Below, piece by piece: positions 24,452-32,649 of a stretch of 64,000 nucleotides of DNA (position 1 is its first letter; the number at the start of each line of letters is the position of its first letter). The DNA is from JBDGYW01 sp964518955 (GTDB lineage: Bacteria; Gemmatimonadota; Gemmatimonadetes; Gemmatimonadales; GWC2-71-9): positions 1-64,000 of the forward strand of contig CAZFHS010000031.1 of NCBI GenBank assembly GCA_964518955.1, given 5' to 3'. Made by a program: the position numbers and the translations under genes. Under the pieces are notes generated by a model. The model worked only from the letters and a program-made list of their open reading frames with translations. It did not search any database and was not told the origin of the DNA.

Positions 24452-26698
24452 TTAGACTTCGAACTCCTCCCAGCCTTTCTTGATCTGCGCTGCAATCTCG
24501 ACGAACCTCGGGTCCTCGCGAAATGGTGCCAGCAATGGGTCTTGTTGAACACTGAACGGATAGTTCACCCAGCCTCGCGCGAGCGCGTTCTCGAGCCAAT
24601 CCATTGCTTCGTCCTTCATCCCAACTAGTGCGTACATGTCGACAAGCATGTGGCAGTATTGCGGGTCCCTACTTGCAGTTCTAACGATGTCGTCGGTCAC
24701 CCCATCACGGACAGCCTCGACGTCTCCAACTGCAGCGTGTGCGAACAGCATACTCTGTCTCGTGTAAGCGTCCGTCATTTGCGCATCGATGTGCGCTTCC
24801 ACCAAACCTCGTATTTCGTGACGGAGGCCGCACAAAGCCAAGAACCAGCTGCTAAATAGTACCGCGCCTGGATTGTGTGGCTCCGCCCGTTGCCAGTTCG
24901 TTATGTATTCAAACGTCAAATCAAGATTGCCACTGAAAATTTCGTAAAACGCTTCGAAGTTGCTCATTGGCGTAAGCGGATCAACTTGCTTCAGCCGATC
25001 CCATAGGTGTTTTGCCTCCTCGATGCGACCTACCATCGAATGCCCCACAACGATCCATAGTAGTGAATGTGACTCATCGGGATTGATGGACAACGCCTTC
25101 TTGAAGTGCCTAATCGACCGTCGCTGATCCCCACGGAATGCCTGATATATGAGGCCAAGCACCAGGTGCGCTTCAGCCGACTCGGCATCCAGCTCGAGCG
25201 CCTTGTTCGCGTACTCCTCCGCCTTTTCTATGTGTTCCTCGTGGCCCAAACCCAGGTTGGCATACCAGAAATGGATGTACCCCATCCCCGAGTGCAGTAC
25301 CGCGTTCTCACCAATGATCTCGTAGGCGTTTCGCAGATATTGGGTTGCACGCGACAACGCGTCTGCCGTACAAAGCCAAGTCTCCTGCCTAGCACGCAGG
25401 TAGCACTGGTAGGCTTGCACATTCTCGATGGGCCGCTCGCCGAGTCTTTGCTCTTCCACGGGACTCAGCTTGAGCTCGAGTGCACTGACGATCGAATTCG
25501 ACACCTTGTCCTGCATGTCGAACACGTCGTCGAGCACGCCGTCGTATCTCTCGGCCCATATCTGCGCGTCGGCCTCGGCATCGATCAGCTGCGCCGTTAT
25601 CCGCAGCCTGTTGCCCGCCGTCCGCACACTGCCTTGGAGCACGTATTGGACGTTCAGCTCGTTTCCGATTGCCTTCGTATCCTTATCCGTCCCTTTGAGT
25701 TGCATCGCCGAGTTGCGAGAGGTGACACGCAGCGCCTGTATCCTCGACAGAGCCGTGATGGTATCATCCGTCAACCCGTCACTGAAGTAATCCTGCTCTG
25801 GATCGGGGCTGAGATTCTCAAACGGAAGCACCACGATCGACTTCACCTCCGGCTCTGCTTCTGCTGCCTCGGCGAACAACGCCTCCGAAAATGCTCTCGC
25901 CGAGTCGAACCGGTCCGCCCTCGCCTTGCCGAGAGCCTTCCCGATTGCAGTGGCTACTGGTCGAGTCACACTCGACCGCACTGTCGTAATCGGCGGCGCA
26001 GGATCGGTTACGTGCTTTGCGAGTATCGCCTGTGGATTGGAGGCGACGAACGGCGGGTCGCCGGCAAGCATCTCGTACAACACGCACGCCAACGAGTAGA
26101 TGTCACTGCGCCCGTCGAGGTCGGGATCGCCGGCAACTTGTTCGGGACTCATGTATGCCGGCGTGCCGAGTGACATCCCAGTCTCAGTGAGACGGTCACC
26201 CCCAGCCGAACTCACTGCAAGCGCGATCCCGAAGTCGGCGACAACCGCATGACCTTCTCGCAACAGAATGTTCTCGGGTTTGATATCCCTGTGCACCACA
26301 CCTTGCCGATGGGCTGATTCCAACGCATCAGCTATTTGCGTCGTGATGGTCAGGGCTTCGTGTACTGCGAGCTGTTTCTCACGATTGAGCTTCTCGCGGA
26401 GTGATCCGCCCTCAACGTACGGCATCACGTAGTACAGGAACGAGTCGGCTTCACCCGAGTCGAACAGAGCGAGGATGTGTGGGTGCTGTAAATTCGCGGT
26501 AACCCTTATTTCGTTCAGAAATCGGTCGCCACCCAACACGGCGGCCAGCTCCGGACGCAAAACCTTTACCGCAACCTTGCGGTGATGCTTCACATCCTCG
26601 GCCAAATACACAGTCGCCATGCCGCCGGCACCGAGTTCGCGCTCGATGGTGTAGCGGCCGGACACGGCGTTCTTGAGACGGTCCAAATGCTCAGTCAT
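24452..26698 (-). CDS. Ser/Thr protein kinase K6 with TolB-like and TPR domains
   Basis: 748 residues from the ATG at 26696-26698; the frame is open farther upstream but conservation with the other kinases begins at MTEHLDRLKN. Kinase motifs: ELGAGGMATVY, Lys45, HRDIKPENILL, DFG, GTPAYMSPEQ. The N-lobe loop is short (DSGEADSFLYYV) with no repeat-encoded insert, probably the ancestral state. TolB-like domain VLPFENLSPDPEQDYFSDGLTDDTITALS, then TPRs and the signature VNYPFSVQQDPLLAPFREDPRF...KKGWEEFEV. The leader keeps only the start-proximal part of the shared element (CTTGGCGAAC before ATG). Immediately downstream of the broken nucleotidyltransferase. Confidence 0.93.
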   Translation of the reverse strand: MTEHLDRLKNAVSGRYTIERELGAGGMATVYLAEDVKHHRKVAVKVLRPELAAVLGGDRFLNEIRVTANLQHPHILALFDSGEADSFLYYVMPYVEGGSLREKLNREKQLAVHEALTITTQIADALESAHRQGVVHRDIKPENILLREGHAVVADFGIALAVSSAGGDRLTETGMSLGTPAYMSPEQVAGDPDLDGRSDIYSLACVLYEMLAGDPPFVASNPQAILAKHVTDPAPPITTVRSSVTRPVATAIGKALGKARADRFDSARAFSEALFAEAAEAEPEVKSIVVLPFENLSPDPEQDYFSDGLTDDTITALSRIQALRVTSRNSAMQLKGTDKDTKAIGNELNVQYVLQGSVRTAGNRLRITAQLIDAEADAQIWAERYDGVLDDVFDMQDKVSNSIVSALELKLSPVEEQRLGERPIENVQAYQCYLRARQETWLCTADALSRATQYLRNAYEIIGENAVLHSGMGYIHFWYANLGLGHEEHIEKAEEYANKALELDAESAEAHLVLGLIYQAFRGDQRRSIRHFKKALSINPDESHSLLWIVVGHSMVGRIEEAKHLWDRLKQVDPLTPMSNFEAFYEIFSGNLDLTFEYITNWQRAEPHNPGAVLFSSWFLALCGLRHEIRGLVEAHIDAQMTDAYTRQSMLFAHAAVGDVEAVRDGVTDDIVRTASRDPQYCHMLVDMYALVGMKDEAMDWLENALARGWVNYPFSVQQDPLLAPFREDPRFVEIAAQIKKGWEEFEV

Positions 26699-26717
26699 CG
26701 TTCGCCAAGACAGCCCA

Positions 26718-27200
26718 CTACGCTCCTTCGGTCTCTTCGAGCAACGCTTCCAGCTCGGCAATCGCCTCGAGATCTCGTGGCCTGCCGGCCGCCCGTTTTG
26801 TCTTTATCAGCCAAACCAGATCCAGGCATTTGCACTCGTGTCCGAATAAGTCGATCACGATTGTGTGGCTCTCCAAATCCTCGTACGCCCCGCCGCCGGT
26901 GATCTCACCGAACAGGTCGATGTCACCGACGCTAGTGGTCAGCGTGAAATTGAGGCCACGCCGGAGTGTCGCTTCCGACTAGTCGAAGGGGAGTCCAGGG
27001 GGCGCATCGCGCAGGTAAGGCCGGTACGGGGCAAGCGCGCTCACTAACCGACCAAGGTTCAACTCGGCGCGCGAATACACGATGTCGACGTCCTGAGTCA
27101 GGCGCGCCGACCCATGCACAGTCGCGGCCAGTCCACCGACCAGAATGAAATCAACGTCAGCACCAACTAGCGCGCCTATGAGTTTTTCGAAGTCAGTCAC
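26718..27200 (-). pseudogene. Nucleotidyltransferase-fold protein with in-frame TAG
   Basis: GTG 27198-27200 opens MTDFEKLIGALVGADVDFILVGGLAATVHGS and then LTQDVDIVYSRA, the GG...D-x-D core of a MenA/AbiEii-like nucleotidyltransferase. After PPGLPFD a TAG at 26979-26981 intervenes, and the same frame continues with TLRRGLNFTLTTSVGDIDLFGEITGGGAYEDL and ends LEAIAELEALLEE at 26718. The downstream part is intact and clearly the same family, so a single nonsense codon splits an otherwise full-length ~160-residue gene. The small ORF just upstream is its usual partner. Such pairs often behave as toxin-antitoxin-like modules, but that is not proven here. Confidence 0.8.
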
Positions 27201-27201
27201 G

Positions 27202-27378
27202 TCAACTGGTGGCGGCGGCGCGCGACTTGCGCGCTTCTTCGGCGAGTCGTTGCAGCTCGACGAGATTCTCGACGCGTTCGGCCACCGATCGCTCGAGATT
27301 CGCGCGCAACAAAGTACGATCGAGGTCCTTCTTGTATGCGTCGATCACCGGATCGGGGTCGATGTGAGTAGTTGTCAC
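27202..27378 (-). CDS. Small partner of the nucleotidyltransferase
   Basis: 58 residues, charged and mostly helical (DPVIDAYKKDLDRTLLRANLERSVAERVENLVELQRLAEEARK). Start GTG 27376-27378 is chosen because GGAGG lies 8 nt upstream; a TTG at 27417 is possible but unsupported. It ends one base before the nucleotidyltransferase GTG. Short proteins of this form commonly precede such nucleotidyltransferase genes and may be the cognate partner or antitoxin; function is inferred from position. Confidence 0.7.
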   Translation of the reverse strand: MTTTHIDPDPVIDAYKKDLDRTLLRANLERSVAERVENLVELQRLAEEARKSRAAATS

Positions 27379-27470
27379 AAACAACGCCTCCAATTCGATC
27401 GGAGATCCTCGAAGCAAGATACTTCATTCGGCGGAGAACGCATCGTCGAGTCTGCCTCGAAGGTATGACA

Positions 27471-28731
27471 TCACGCCTCGAACTCCTCCCACTCTTTCTT
27501 CACCCGCACCATCAACTGCTGAAACCGTGGGCCATCACGCAGGTTTGCCTAGAAGGGGTCCTGCTCGGCTATAAACGGATAGTTGATCCAGCCAATTTCC
27601 ACGGCGTGTTCCAGCAACCGGAGTGCGTCATCCGTACCGCCCGCCAGTGCAAAGGCCGCCGCCGCGAAATACGACCACGTCGGCTCCCGGTAACACCACT
27701 CGTGGAACTCAGGCGTGAACTCCGTCCGGGCGCCTTCCACATCGTCTTCGAGACCGTGTTTGACCAAACGGGTGAGCCTAATGTGCGCTTGGCCCGGTGC
27801 CAGGGCAGCAGCCTGATCTGCAGCAGCTATCGCCTCAGCGCGAGGTCCGACCCACGCGATGGCCCCGGTGAATTTATCCGCCCAGAGATGTAAATCCGTC
27901 GCCGCTTCGATCAACTGCGCGGTTATCCGCAGGCTGTTGCCTGCGCGCCGGATGCTGCCTTTCATCACGTACTTCACGCCCAGCTCCGAAGCGATCTCAG
28001 GCAGCGACTTGTCGGTACCGATGTACCGCTGCGCCGACGTGCGCGAGATCACTCGCAGCGCTTGCACCTTCGAGAGGTCAGCAATCAACTCCTCGGTCAA
28101 TCCGTCTGCGAATAAGGCATTGTCGGGGTCGAGGGAGAGATTGTCGAACGGGAGAACGACTATCGACTTGCTTTCAGAATCGGTATGCACTATCCGCGGA
28201 GGCAACGCGTCCGAAAACGCCTTCGCTGACTCAAACCGATCCGCTCGTGCTTTGCCGAGCACCTTCGTGGAACAGGATGTTCTCGGGCTTGATGTCGCGG
28301 TGGACCACATCCCGACGATGCGCTTACTCTAGTGCGTTGGCAACCTGCTTGGTGACCTCGAGCGCGTCGACGACGGAGAGTTGTCTTTCGCGTTTCAAAC
28401 GGTCGCGGAGTGTGTCACCTTCGACGTAAGGCATGACGTAGTAGAGGAACTCTTGCGGACTGCCCCCCTGCACCTCTGCAACTCTGCCACTGTCAAACAA
28501 CTGCAAAATGTTCGGGTGACTCAATCCCGCCGTGACCTTGATCTCGTTCAGGAACCGCTCGGCCCCCAACACTGCGGCCAACTCCGGGCGCAAGACCTTC
28601 ACCGCAACTTTGCGGTGATGCTTCACGTCCTCGGCCAGATACACCGTCGCCATGCCGCCAGCACCGAGTTCGCGCTCGATGACATAGCGATCCGAAAGCG
28701 CCCGAGCGAGACGTACGGTTGGGTCAGCCAT
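27471..28731 (-). pseudogene. Kinase pseudogene K7 with two nonsense codons and two deletions
   Basis: The ATG at 28729-28731 starts a normal kinase N-lobe (MADPTVRLARALSDRYVIEREL...). Lesions in order: TAA at 28324-28326 where other family members have Tyr in EYAHRRD; a deletion near 28260 joining FHEG to LGKARADRF out of frame, which removes most of the C-lobe; a second in-frame deletion near 27860 joining the TolB-like domain (LWADKFTG) to late TPR sequence (AWVGPRAEA); and TAG at 27549-27551 inside the C-terminal DPxLANLR motif. The 3' end still reads to KKEWEEFEA. The distal 370 bases are nearly identical to K5, so it is a recent paralogue now dead. Confidence 0.88.
28461..28492. repeat. 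8-bp tandem repeat (CTCTGCNN family) in K7 pseudogene
   Basis: Octamer units encoding the RVAEVQGG loop at the same place as in K1 and K5; one unit is altered to a C-run. Confidence 0.65.
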
Positions 28732-28739
28732 TGGAGACT

Positions 28740-28766
28740 CTACCGCCCTACCGCCGTACCGCCCTT
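28740..28766. repeat. 8-bp tandem repeat (TACCGCCN family), intergenic
   Basis: Three units of CTACCGCC/GTACCGCC lie between the K7 pseudogene start and the stop of the decarboxylase-like gene. Confidence 0.75.
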
Positions 28767-28770
28767 CCAC

Positions 28771-29088
28771 TCACTCCGCATCCAGCACGTCCCTCACCCA
28801 CGTATACGCCGCCACCGTCGACGGCATGCCGAGCGTACCAGCGCTGAGCGCCACTACCTGTTCGATCGCATCTGTCCCGATCCCCATCGCACGCGCCTTG
28901 CGCACACTGGCGTGGACAGCTCCTTCTCGTTGGGCACCGATCGCAACAGCCAGTTTCACCAGCCGTTGAGATTGTCCGTCGAGCGGGCCGTCACGGCCGG
29001 CATTCGCGGTCTCTTCCCAGGCCTTTGCAAGTGACGGGAAGCGCGTCGTGAACTGACCGTGTGTTTTTGGTGCTGGTGGCTGTTCCAT
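28771..29088 (-). CDS. Carboxymuconolactone decarboxylase-family protein
   Basis: 105 residues with the CMD fold signature: LDGQSQRLVKLAVAIGAQREGAVHASVRKARAMGIGTDAIEQVVALSAGTLGMPSTVAAYTWV. The Cys-x-x-Cys pair of AhpD-type peroxidases is absent (the corresponding segment is EGAVHAS), so it is not a thiol peroxidase of that kind; the role of such cysteine-less members is unknown. AGGAGAG precedes the ATG at 29088. A copy of the 33-nt kinase-type element lies 44 nt upstream, suggesting shared regulation with the kinase genes. Located just upstream of the K7 pseudogene. Confidence 0.85.
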   Translation of the reverse strand: MEQPPAPKTHGQFTTRFPSLAKAWEETANAGRDGPLDGQSQRLVKLAVAIGAQREGAVHASVRKARAMGIGTDAIEQVVALSAGTLGMPSTVAAYTWVRDVLDAE

Positions 29089-29131
29089 TTGACTCTCTCC
29101 TAACGGACAACACGTATGTCTACTGTCGTCC

Positions 29132-29164
29132 GCTAAGATGCGGGAGGAGACAACCGTCCGCTAG
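29132..29164 (-). promoter_or_regulatory. 33-nt bipartite element upstream of the CMD-family gene
   Basis: CTAGCG, 18 nt, CATCTTAGC on the minus strand. Both blocks continue as TAGCGGACG, giving a 9-nt direct repeat. Unlike the kinase copies it lies 44 nt before the ATG, leaving room for a Shine-Dalgarno, as expected if the element is a promoter. Confidence 0.55.
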
Positions 29165-29327
29165 AGGAGTGTGGCGGCAGACGGGCGCTCAATATCGAAT
29201 CCTGACTGTCTGACTTCCTGACCACTCAGCGTGGCCATGTCTTGTGCGGTTTAGGGGATGGAGGTATTTGGGTACCGCTCGGGGGTAGGGAAGGTGTCGC
29301 GCCCCCACCACCCACCACCAAGGGTCA

Positions 29328-31373
29328 CTACCCCCGCGCAGCACCTGCATCCTCAGGCGCGAATTCCACGGGTGCCTGACCCAACAACTCGCGCGTTCGC
29401 TTCAACAGTTCGACTCCCGTCCACGGTTTGTAAAGAAACGGAAGTTGCGGATCGACGTTGCCGCTGACGCGCAAAACGTGCGCGGCATGGCCGCTCATGA
29501 ACATGAACCGCGTGTCCGGCGCCTCGTTTCTGATCGCGTCATACATCGCGGGGCCGCCTAGTTTAGGCATAATGACATCCGAGATAACCAGCGCTATTTC
29601 GGACCTGTGAGCCTTGAACTGCCGGACTCCTTCCTCACCATTCTCGGCAATGATGACCGTGTATCCGCTTCGCTCGAGAATACGCCTTGCGACGTCGCGA
29701 ATCGGTGGTTCATCCTCTACTACGAGAATGGTCTCGTTGCCTTCGAAGCCGTCGCCCAAATCCACTTCGTGGCCGGAGGACGCTTCATCAGTACTTTCGT
29801 TCCGTGCGAGGGGGAAATACACCTTGAGCGTAGTTCCGTTGTCCGGCTCGCTGTAGACATGGACAAATCCGTTGTGTTGCTTCACGAGCCCATGGATCAT
29901 CGCCATGCCGAGCCCGGTACCCTGGCCGGCCGATTTGGTCGTGTAGAAGGGCTCAAAAAGCTTCTGTTGCGTCGTCTCGTCCATTCCTGACCCGGTGTCG
30001 CTCACCACAATGCAAGCGTACTCCCCGGCTCGACCCAGCCCGAAGTTGGGACGATGCTCTTCTTGCAGCCACGCGCGCCTGGTCTCGACGTAGAGCAGGC
30101 CGCCATCGGGCATGGCGTCGCGTGAATTGGTTGCGAGGTTGAGTAGTATTTGTTCGACGGCGTTCGGGTCCGCAAAAATAGAACCGACAGGTTCAGCGGT
30201 AACCACCTTGACCTCTATGTTTTCCGGAAGGAGCCTAGCAAGTGTTTTGGTCGACCCTTGTATGAGTTGCGACAGATCCACGAGTTCCCGTGATAGCTCT
30301 TCCCTCCTGCTGAAAGCCAGGAGCTTCTTCACCAGCTCCGCACCACGCCGTGTAGCATTCTTCGTATCGTCCAACTCCATGCGGGCGTCCTCGGCTTCAG
30401 CTGGCAAATCTGCTGCAATTAGGGCAATGTTCGCCTGGATCACGGTCAGAATGTTGTTGAAATCGTGTGCTATCCCGCCAGTCAACTGCCCAAGTGCCTC
30501 GAGCTTCTGAGCCTGCCGGAGCTGCGCTTCCAAAACTCGACGACTCGTCACGTCCTCCGCGATGAGTTCGAAGTTCTCGAGTTCGCCAAGTGGAGTGCGT
30601 GCTGCCCGGCCGGTGACCCGTACAGTCCTTTTTTCTCCGTCTTCTGCGGTCCAGACCACCTCGAGGTCGGCTGTGACGCCAGGATCACCGCAGAGATCGA
30701 GGAGTTGGCCAAACTCCTCAGGGTCTGCAAAGATGTGTGTGGCGAGGTTGGCTTCCAGAAGATCTGACTTGCATTCGTAACCGAGCATCTCAACCATGGC
30801 ATGGTTGACGTTTAAAAACCGTCCGTCAACGCTGCAACGGCAAATCCCGACAGCTGCATTTTCAACGAGTGCCGTGTACTCGGCCTCTGTTCGGCGCAAC
30901 GCGCTCTTAGTTTGGCACAGCTCGCCGATGTCCTCGCAAGTGGTCACCAAGCCCACTGGCTCACCGCTCGAGTCGACAACCACGTCCGAACGCAGCATTA
31001 CCGGGAAAACCGTCCCGTCCTTCTGAACGTTTTCGCTTTCGCGTTTCCAGCTCTTGAGACCCTTCAGCTGCGACCTGGTGAGGGGCTTTCGCTTACCTGC
31101 AGGGGCTAGTATTCCCACATCCTGGCCCATGAGCTCATCAACCGACCTGGAATGGATCGCCGCTTCAATCTCGTTTACGTAAAAGATTCTTCCGTCCACG
31201 TTTGTAACCGTGACTCCGACGCCCATTGCGTCGAATCCGGTCGTCAAGCCGCACACCACATTTTTCAATGCGTTGCTTGAGATCGACGCAGCTGTATCCG
31301 CGCGTGGAATACTGTTGACTGATTCGCGCTCGTTTGCGGACAGTTTGCTGAGTTCGTTGCCGTCGTTCGCCAT
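29328..31373 (-). CDS. Hybrid sensor histidine kinase (PAS-PAS-HisKA-HATPase-REC)
   Basis: 681 residues, no membrane segment, probably cytoplasmic. Two PAS domains (about 42-150 and 165-280), HisKA with phosphorylatable His303 in GGIAHDFNN, HATPase_c (N box LLNLATNSRDAM, G boxes DTGSGMDE and GTGLGMAMIHG) and a C-terminal receiver (about 548-665) with acidic VVEDEPP and acceptor Asp599 in ISDVIMP. Typical family 4-like hybrid kinase. Start ATG 31371-31373 with AAGGAC upstream; a TTG farther upstream is less likely. No cognate regulator lies next to it; targets unknown. Confidence 0.93.
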   Translation of the reverse strand: MANDGNELSKLSANERESVNSIPRADTAASISSNALKNVVCGLTTGFDAMGVGVTVTNVDGRIFYVNEIEAAIHSRSVDELMGQDVGILAPAGKRKPLTRSQLKGLKSWKRESENVQKDGTVFPVMLRSDVVVDSSGEPVGLVTTCEDIGELCQTKSALRRTEAEYTALVENAAVGICRCSVDGRFLNVNHAMVEMLGYECKSDLLEANLATHIFADPEEFGQLLDLCGDPGVTADLEVVWTAEDGEKRTVRVTGRAARTPLGELENFELIAEDVTSRRVLEAQLRQAQKLEALGQLTGGIAHDFNNILTVIQANIALIAADLPAEAEDARMELDDTKNATRRGAELVKKLLAFSRREELSRELVDLSQLIQGSTKTLARLLPENIEVKVVTAEPVGSIFADPNAVEQILLNLATNSRDAMPDGGLLYVETRRAWLQEEHRPNFGLGRAGEYACIVVSDTGSGMDETTQQKLFEPFYTTKSAGQGTGLGMAMIHGLVKQHNGFVHVYSEPDNGTTLKVYFPLARNESTDEASSGHEVDLGDGFEGNETILVVEDEPPIRDVARRILERSGYTVIIAENGEEGVRQFKAHRSEIALVISDVIMPKLGGPAMYDAIRNEAPDTRFMFMSGHAAHVLRVSGNVDPQLPFLYKPWTGVELLKRTRELLGQAPVEFAPEDAGAARG

Positions 31374-31481
31374 CGAGGTCCTTTTCACCCGTTCCACGTT
31401 GAATCGCAACTATGAACGAACCGCCTTCGGCCGATAGTCGCCGTAATCCCAGTATCGGCGTCCGACGGAGAAAGTGAAGCT

Positions 31482-31911
31482 CTACTCCATCGTCAACGTC
31501 TTCACAGGATCGACTCGCATGGCGAGGAGGTCGGCCATTGTGCCAAGGCCCATGAGCGGCTGGTCGCGATCGACGGCCTGGATCGCATCGCGTACCGCAC
31601 CTACCAACAATAGAGGTGCTACTGAAGACCTGATCACAAATCTCACAACGTCTTCAGGCCTCTGTTGGTATGGCAGGTAAACCTGCGCCATCGAATGGTG
31701 GTGGCGTCTGCCAGATTCCTCGAGATCACCCAGAAAAAATTCTCGGTCAGACCTGGGCACGAGAATCCGCACAAGGGCGCGCACCACCAAAGACGGTTGG
31801 TGAATCTCGTTCGTGGCTGCCGCGGCTCCGAATCGTCATACCGTACGCATCATCCCCGAGCCGCAGCACTGCCAACATCAACAGCATCTCGAATTCACCC
31901 GCGTGGCCCAT
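31482..31911 (-). pseudogene. Decayed padR-ADOP permease cassette
   Basis: Minus strand: ATG 31909-31911 opens a PadR N-terminus (MGHAGEFEMLLMLAVLRLGDDAYGMTIR) that breaks off after ~28 residues. In another frame follows an ADOP permease prefix (LVRILVPRSDREFFLGDLEESGRR), then joined directly to a MacB-type periplasmic segment (VYLPYQQRPEDVVRFVIRS, DRDQPLMGLGTMADLLA) and to the typical ADOP C-terminus (MRVDPVKTLTME). Several internal deletions reduced an originally ~3-kb cassette to 430 bp. The intact equivalent lies at 43152-46233. A TGACA-T-TGTCA palindrome about 20 nt upstream may be its old operator. Confidence 0.8.
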
Positions 31912-32034
31912 GCGGTTGACCCTATTTATGTGACAATGTCATGCATATGTGTTTGTTGGATGCGATGAATGCGGAAAAGGATGCATCTGCGGAAGGGCGG
32001 CGAACTCTTGGCGGTGCGTGTCGGGTGGTACTGC

Positions 32035-32553
32035 CTAGCGCAGTATTAGCTCAAACCTCTGCTCCTCCACCTCCGTGCCCCACTGATCCCCTGTGAACTG
32101 CTCGACAAGCTCAAATTCAAATTTCTCGTACAAGTGACGGGCCGCATCTAGGCCCTCGAATGTCCAGAGGTAGACCTTTGGGTAACCCTTCTCGCGGCAG
32201 AAGCCGATTGCCGTGTCCATTAGTCGATTCCCCACTCCCCTTCCCCGCAAAACGTCGGACATGATGAACCACCGCAGGTGTGCCCCTTCGGCTTCCGCAT
32301 GCATGCCGTCGATTGCGATCGAGCCTTCGACTCGGCCGTCCACCGGAACCGTCCAGAACCCGTCGCGGCCTTCGTCGTAACGGTTCATGAACTCCGACAT
32401 CGCCGTGGCAACTTTGCCTTCGAAGTAGCTTCCGAAGCCCCAATGGAAGGCGTAGTAGCTGCCGTGTAGCTCCGCCACCCGACCGATGGACCCCGGCACG
32501 TACCCCGTAATGATCTCACTGTCAGCCACAGCGCCCCCGATAGTTGTTCGCAC
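32035..32553 (-). CDS. GNAT-family N-acetyltransferase
   Basis: 172 residues. The GNAT core is visible: WTVPVDGRVEGSIAI, HLRWFIMSDVLRGRGVGNRLMDTAIGFCREKGYPKVYLWTFEGLDAARHLYEKFEFELVE, with the acetyl-CoA pyrophosphate-binding RGRGVG (motif A). Start GTG at 32551-32553 has only a weak upstream signal, so the true start may be a little farther in. It transfers acetyl groups from acetyl-CoA to an unknown amine. Divergent neighbour of the radical SAM gene. Confidence 0.88.
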   Translation of the reverse strand: MRTTIGGAVADSEIITGYVPGSIGRVAELHGSYYAFHWGFGSYFEGKVATAMSEFMNRYDEGRDGFWTVPVDGRVEGSIAIDGMHAEAEGAHLRWFIMSDVLRGRGVGNRLMDTAIGFCREKGYPKVYLWTFEGLDAARHLYEKFEFELVEQFTGDQWGTEVEEQRFELILR

Positions 32554-32649
32554 GAGGTCATAGCATGCATCACAACACTCACGTCCGCCACCCCAGTTCT
32601 TTGACGCTGCGTTGACGCTCCGCTGGTAACGTGCACGCGGAGGTGAGCC

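Noticed and set aside
26718..27378. Active nucleotidyltransferase toxin-antitoxin pair
   Set aside because: The nucleotidyltransferase frame has an internal TAG, and the assignment of the small partner as antitoxin rests only on position.
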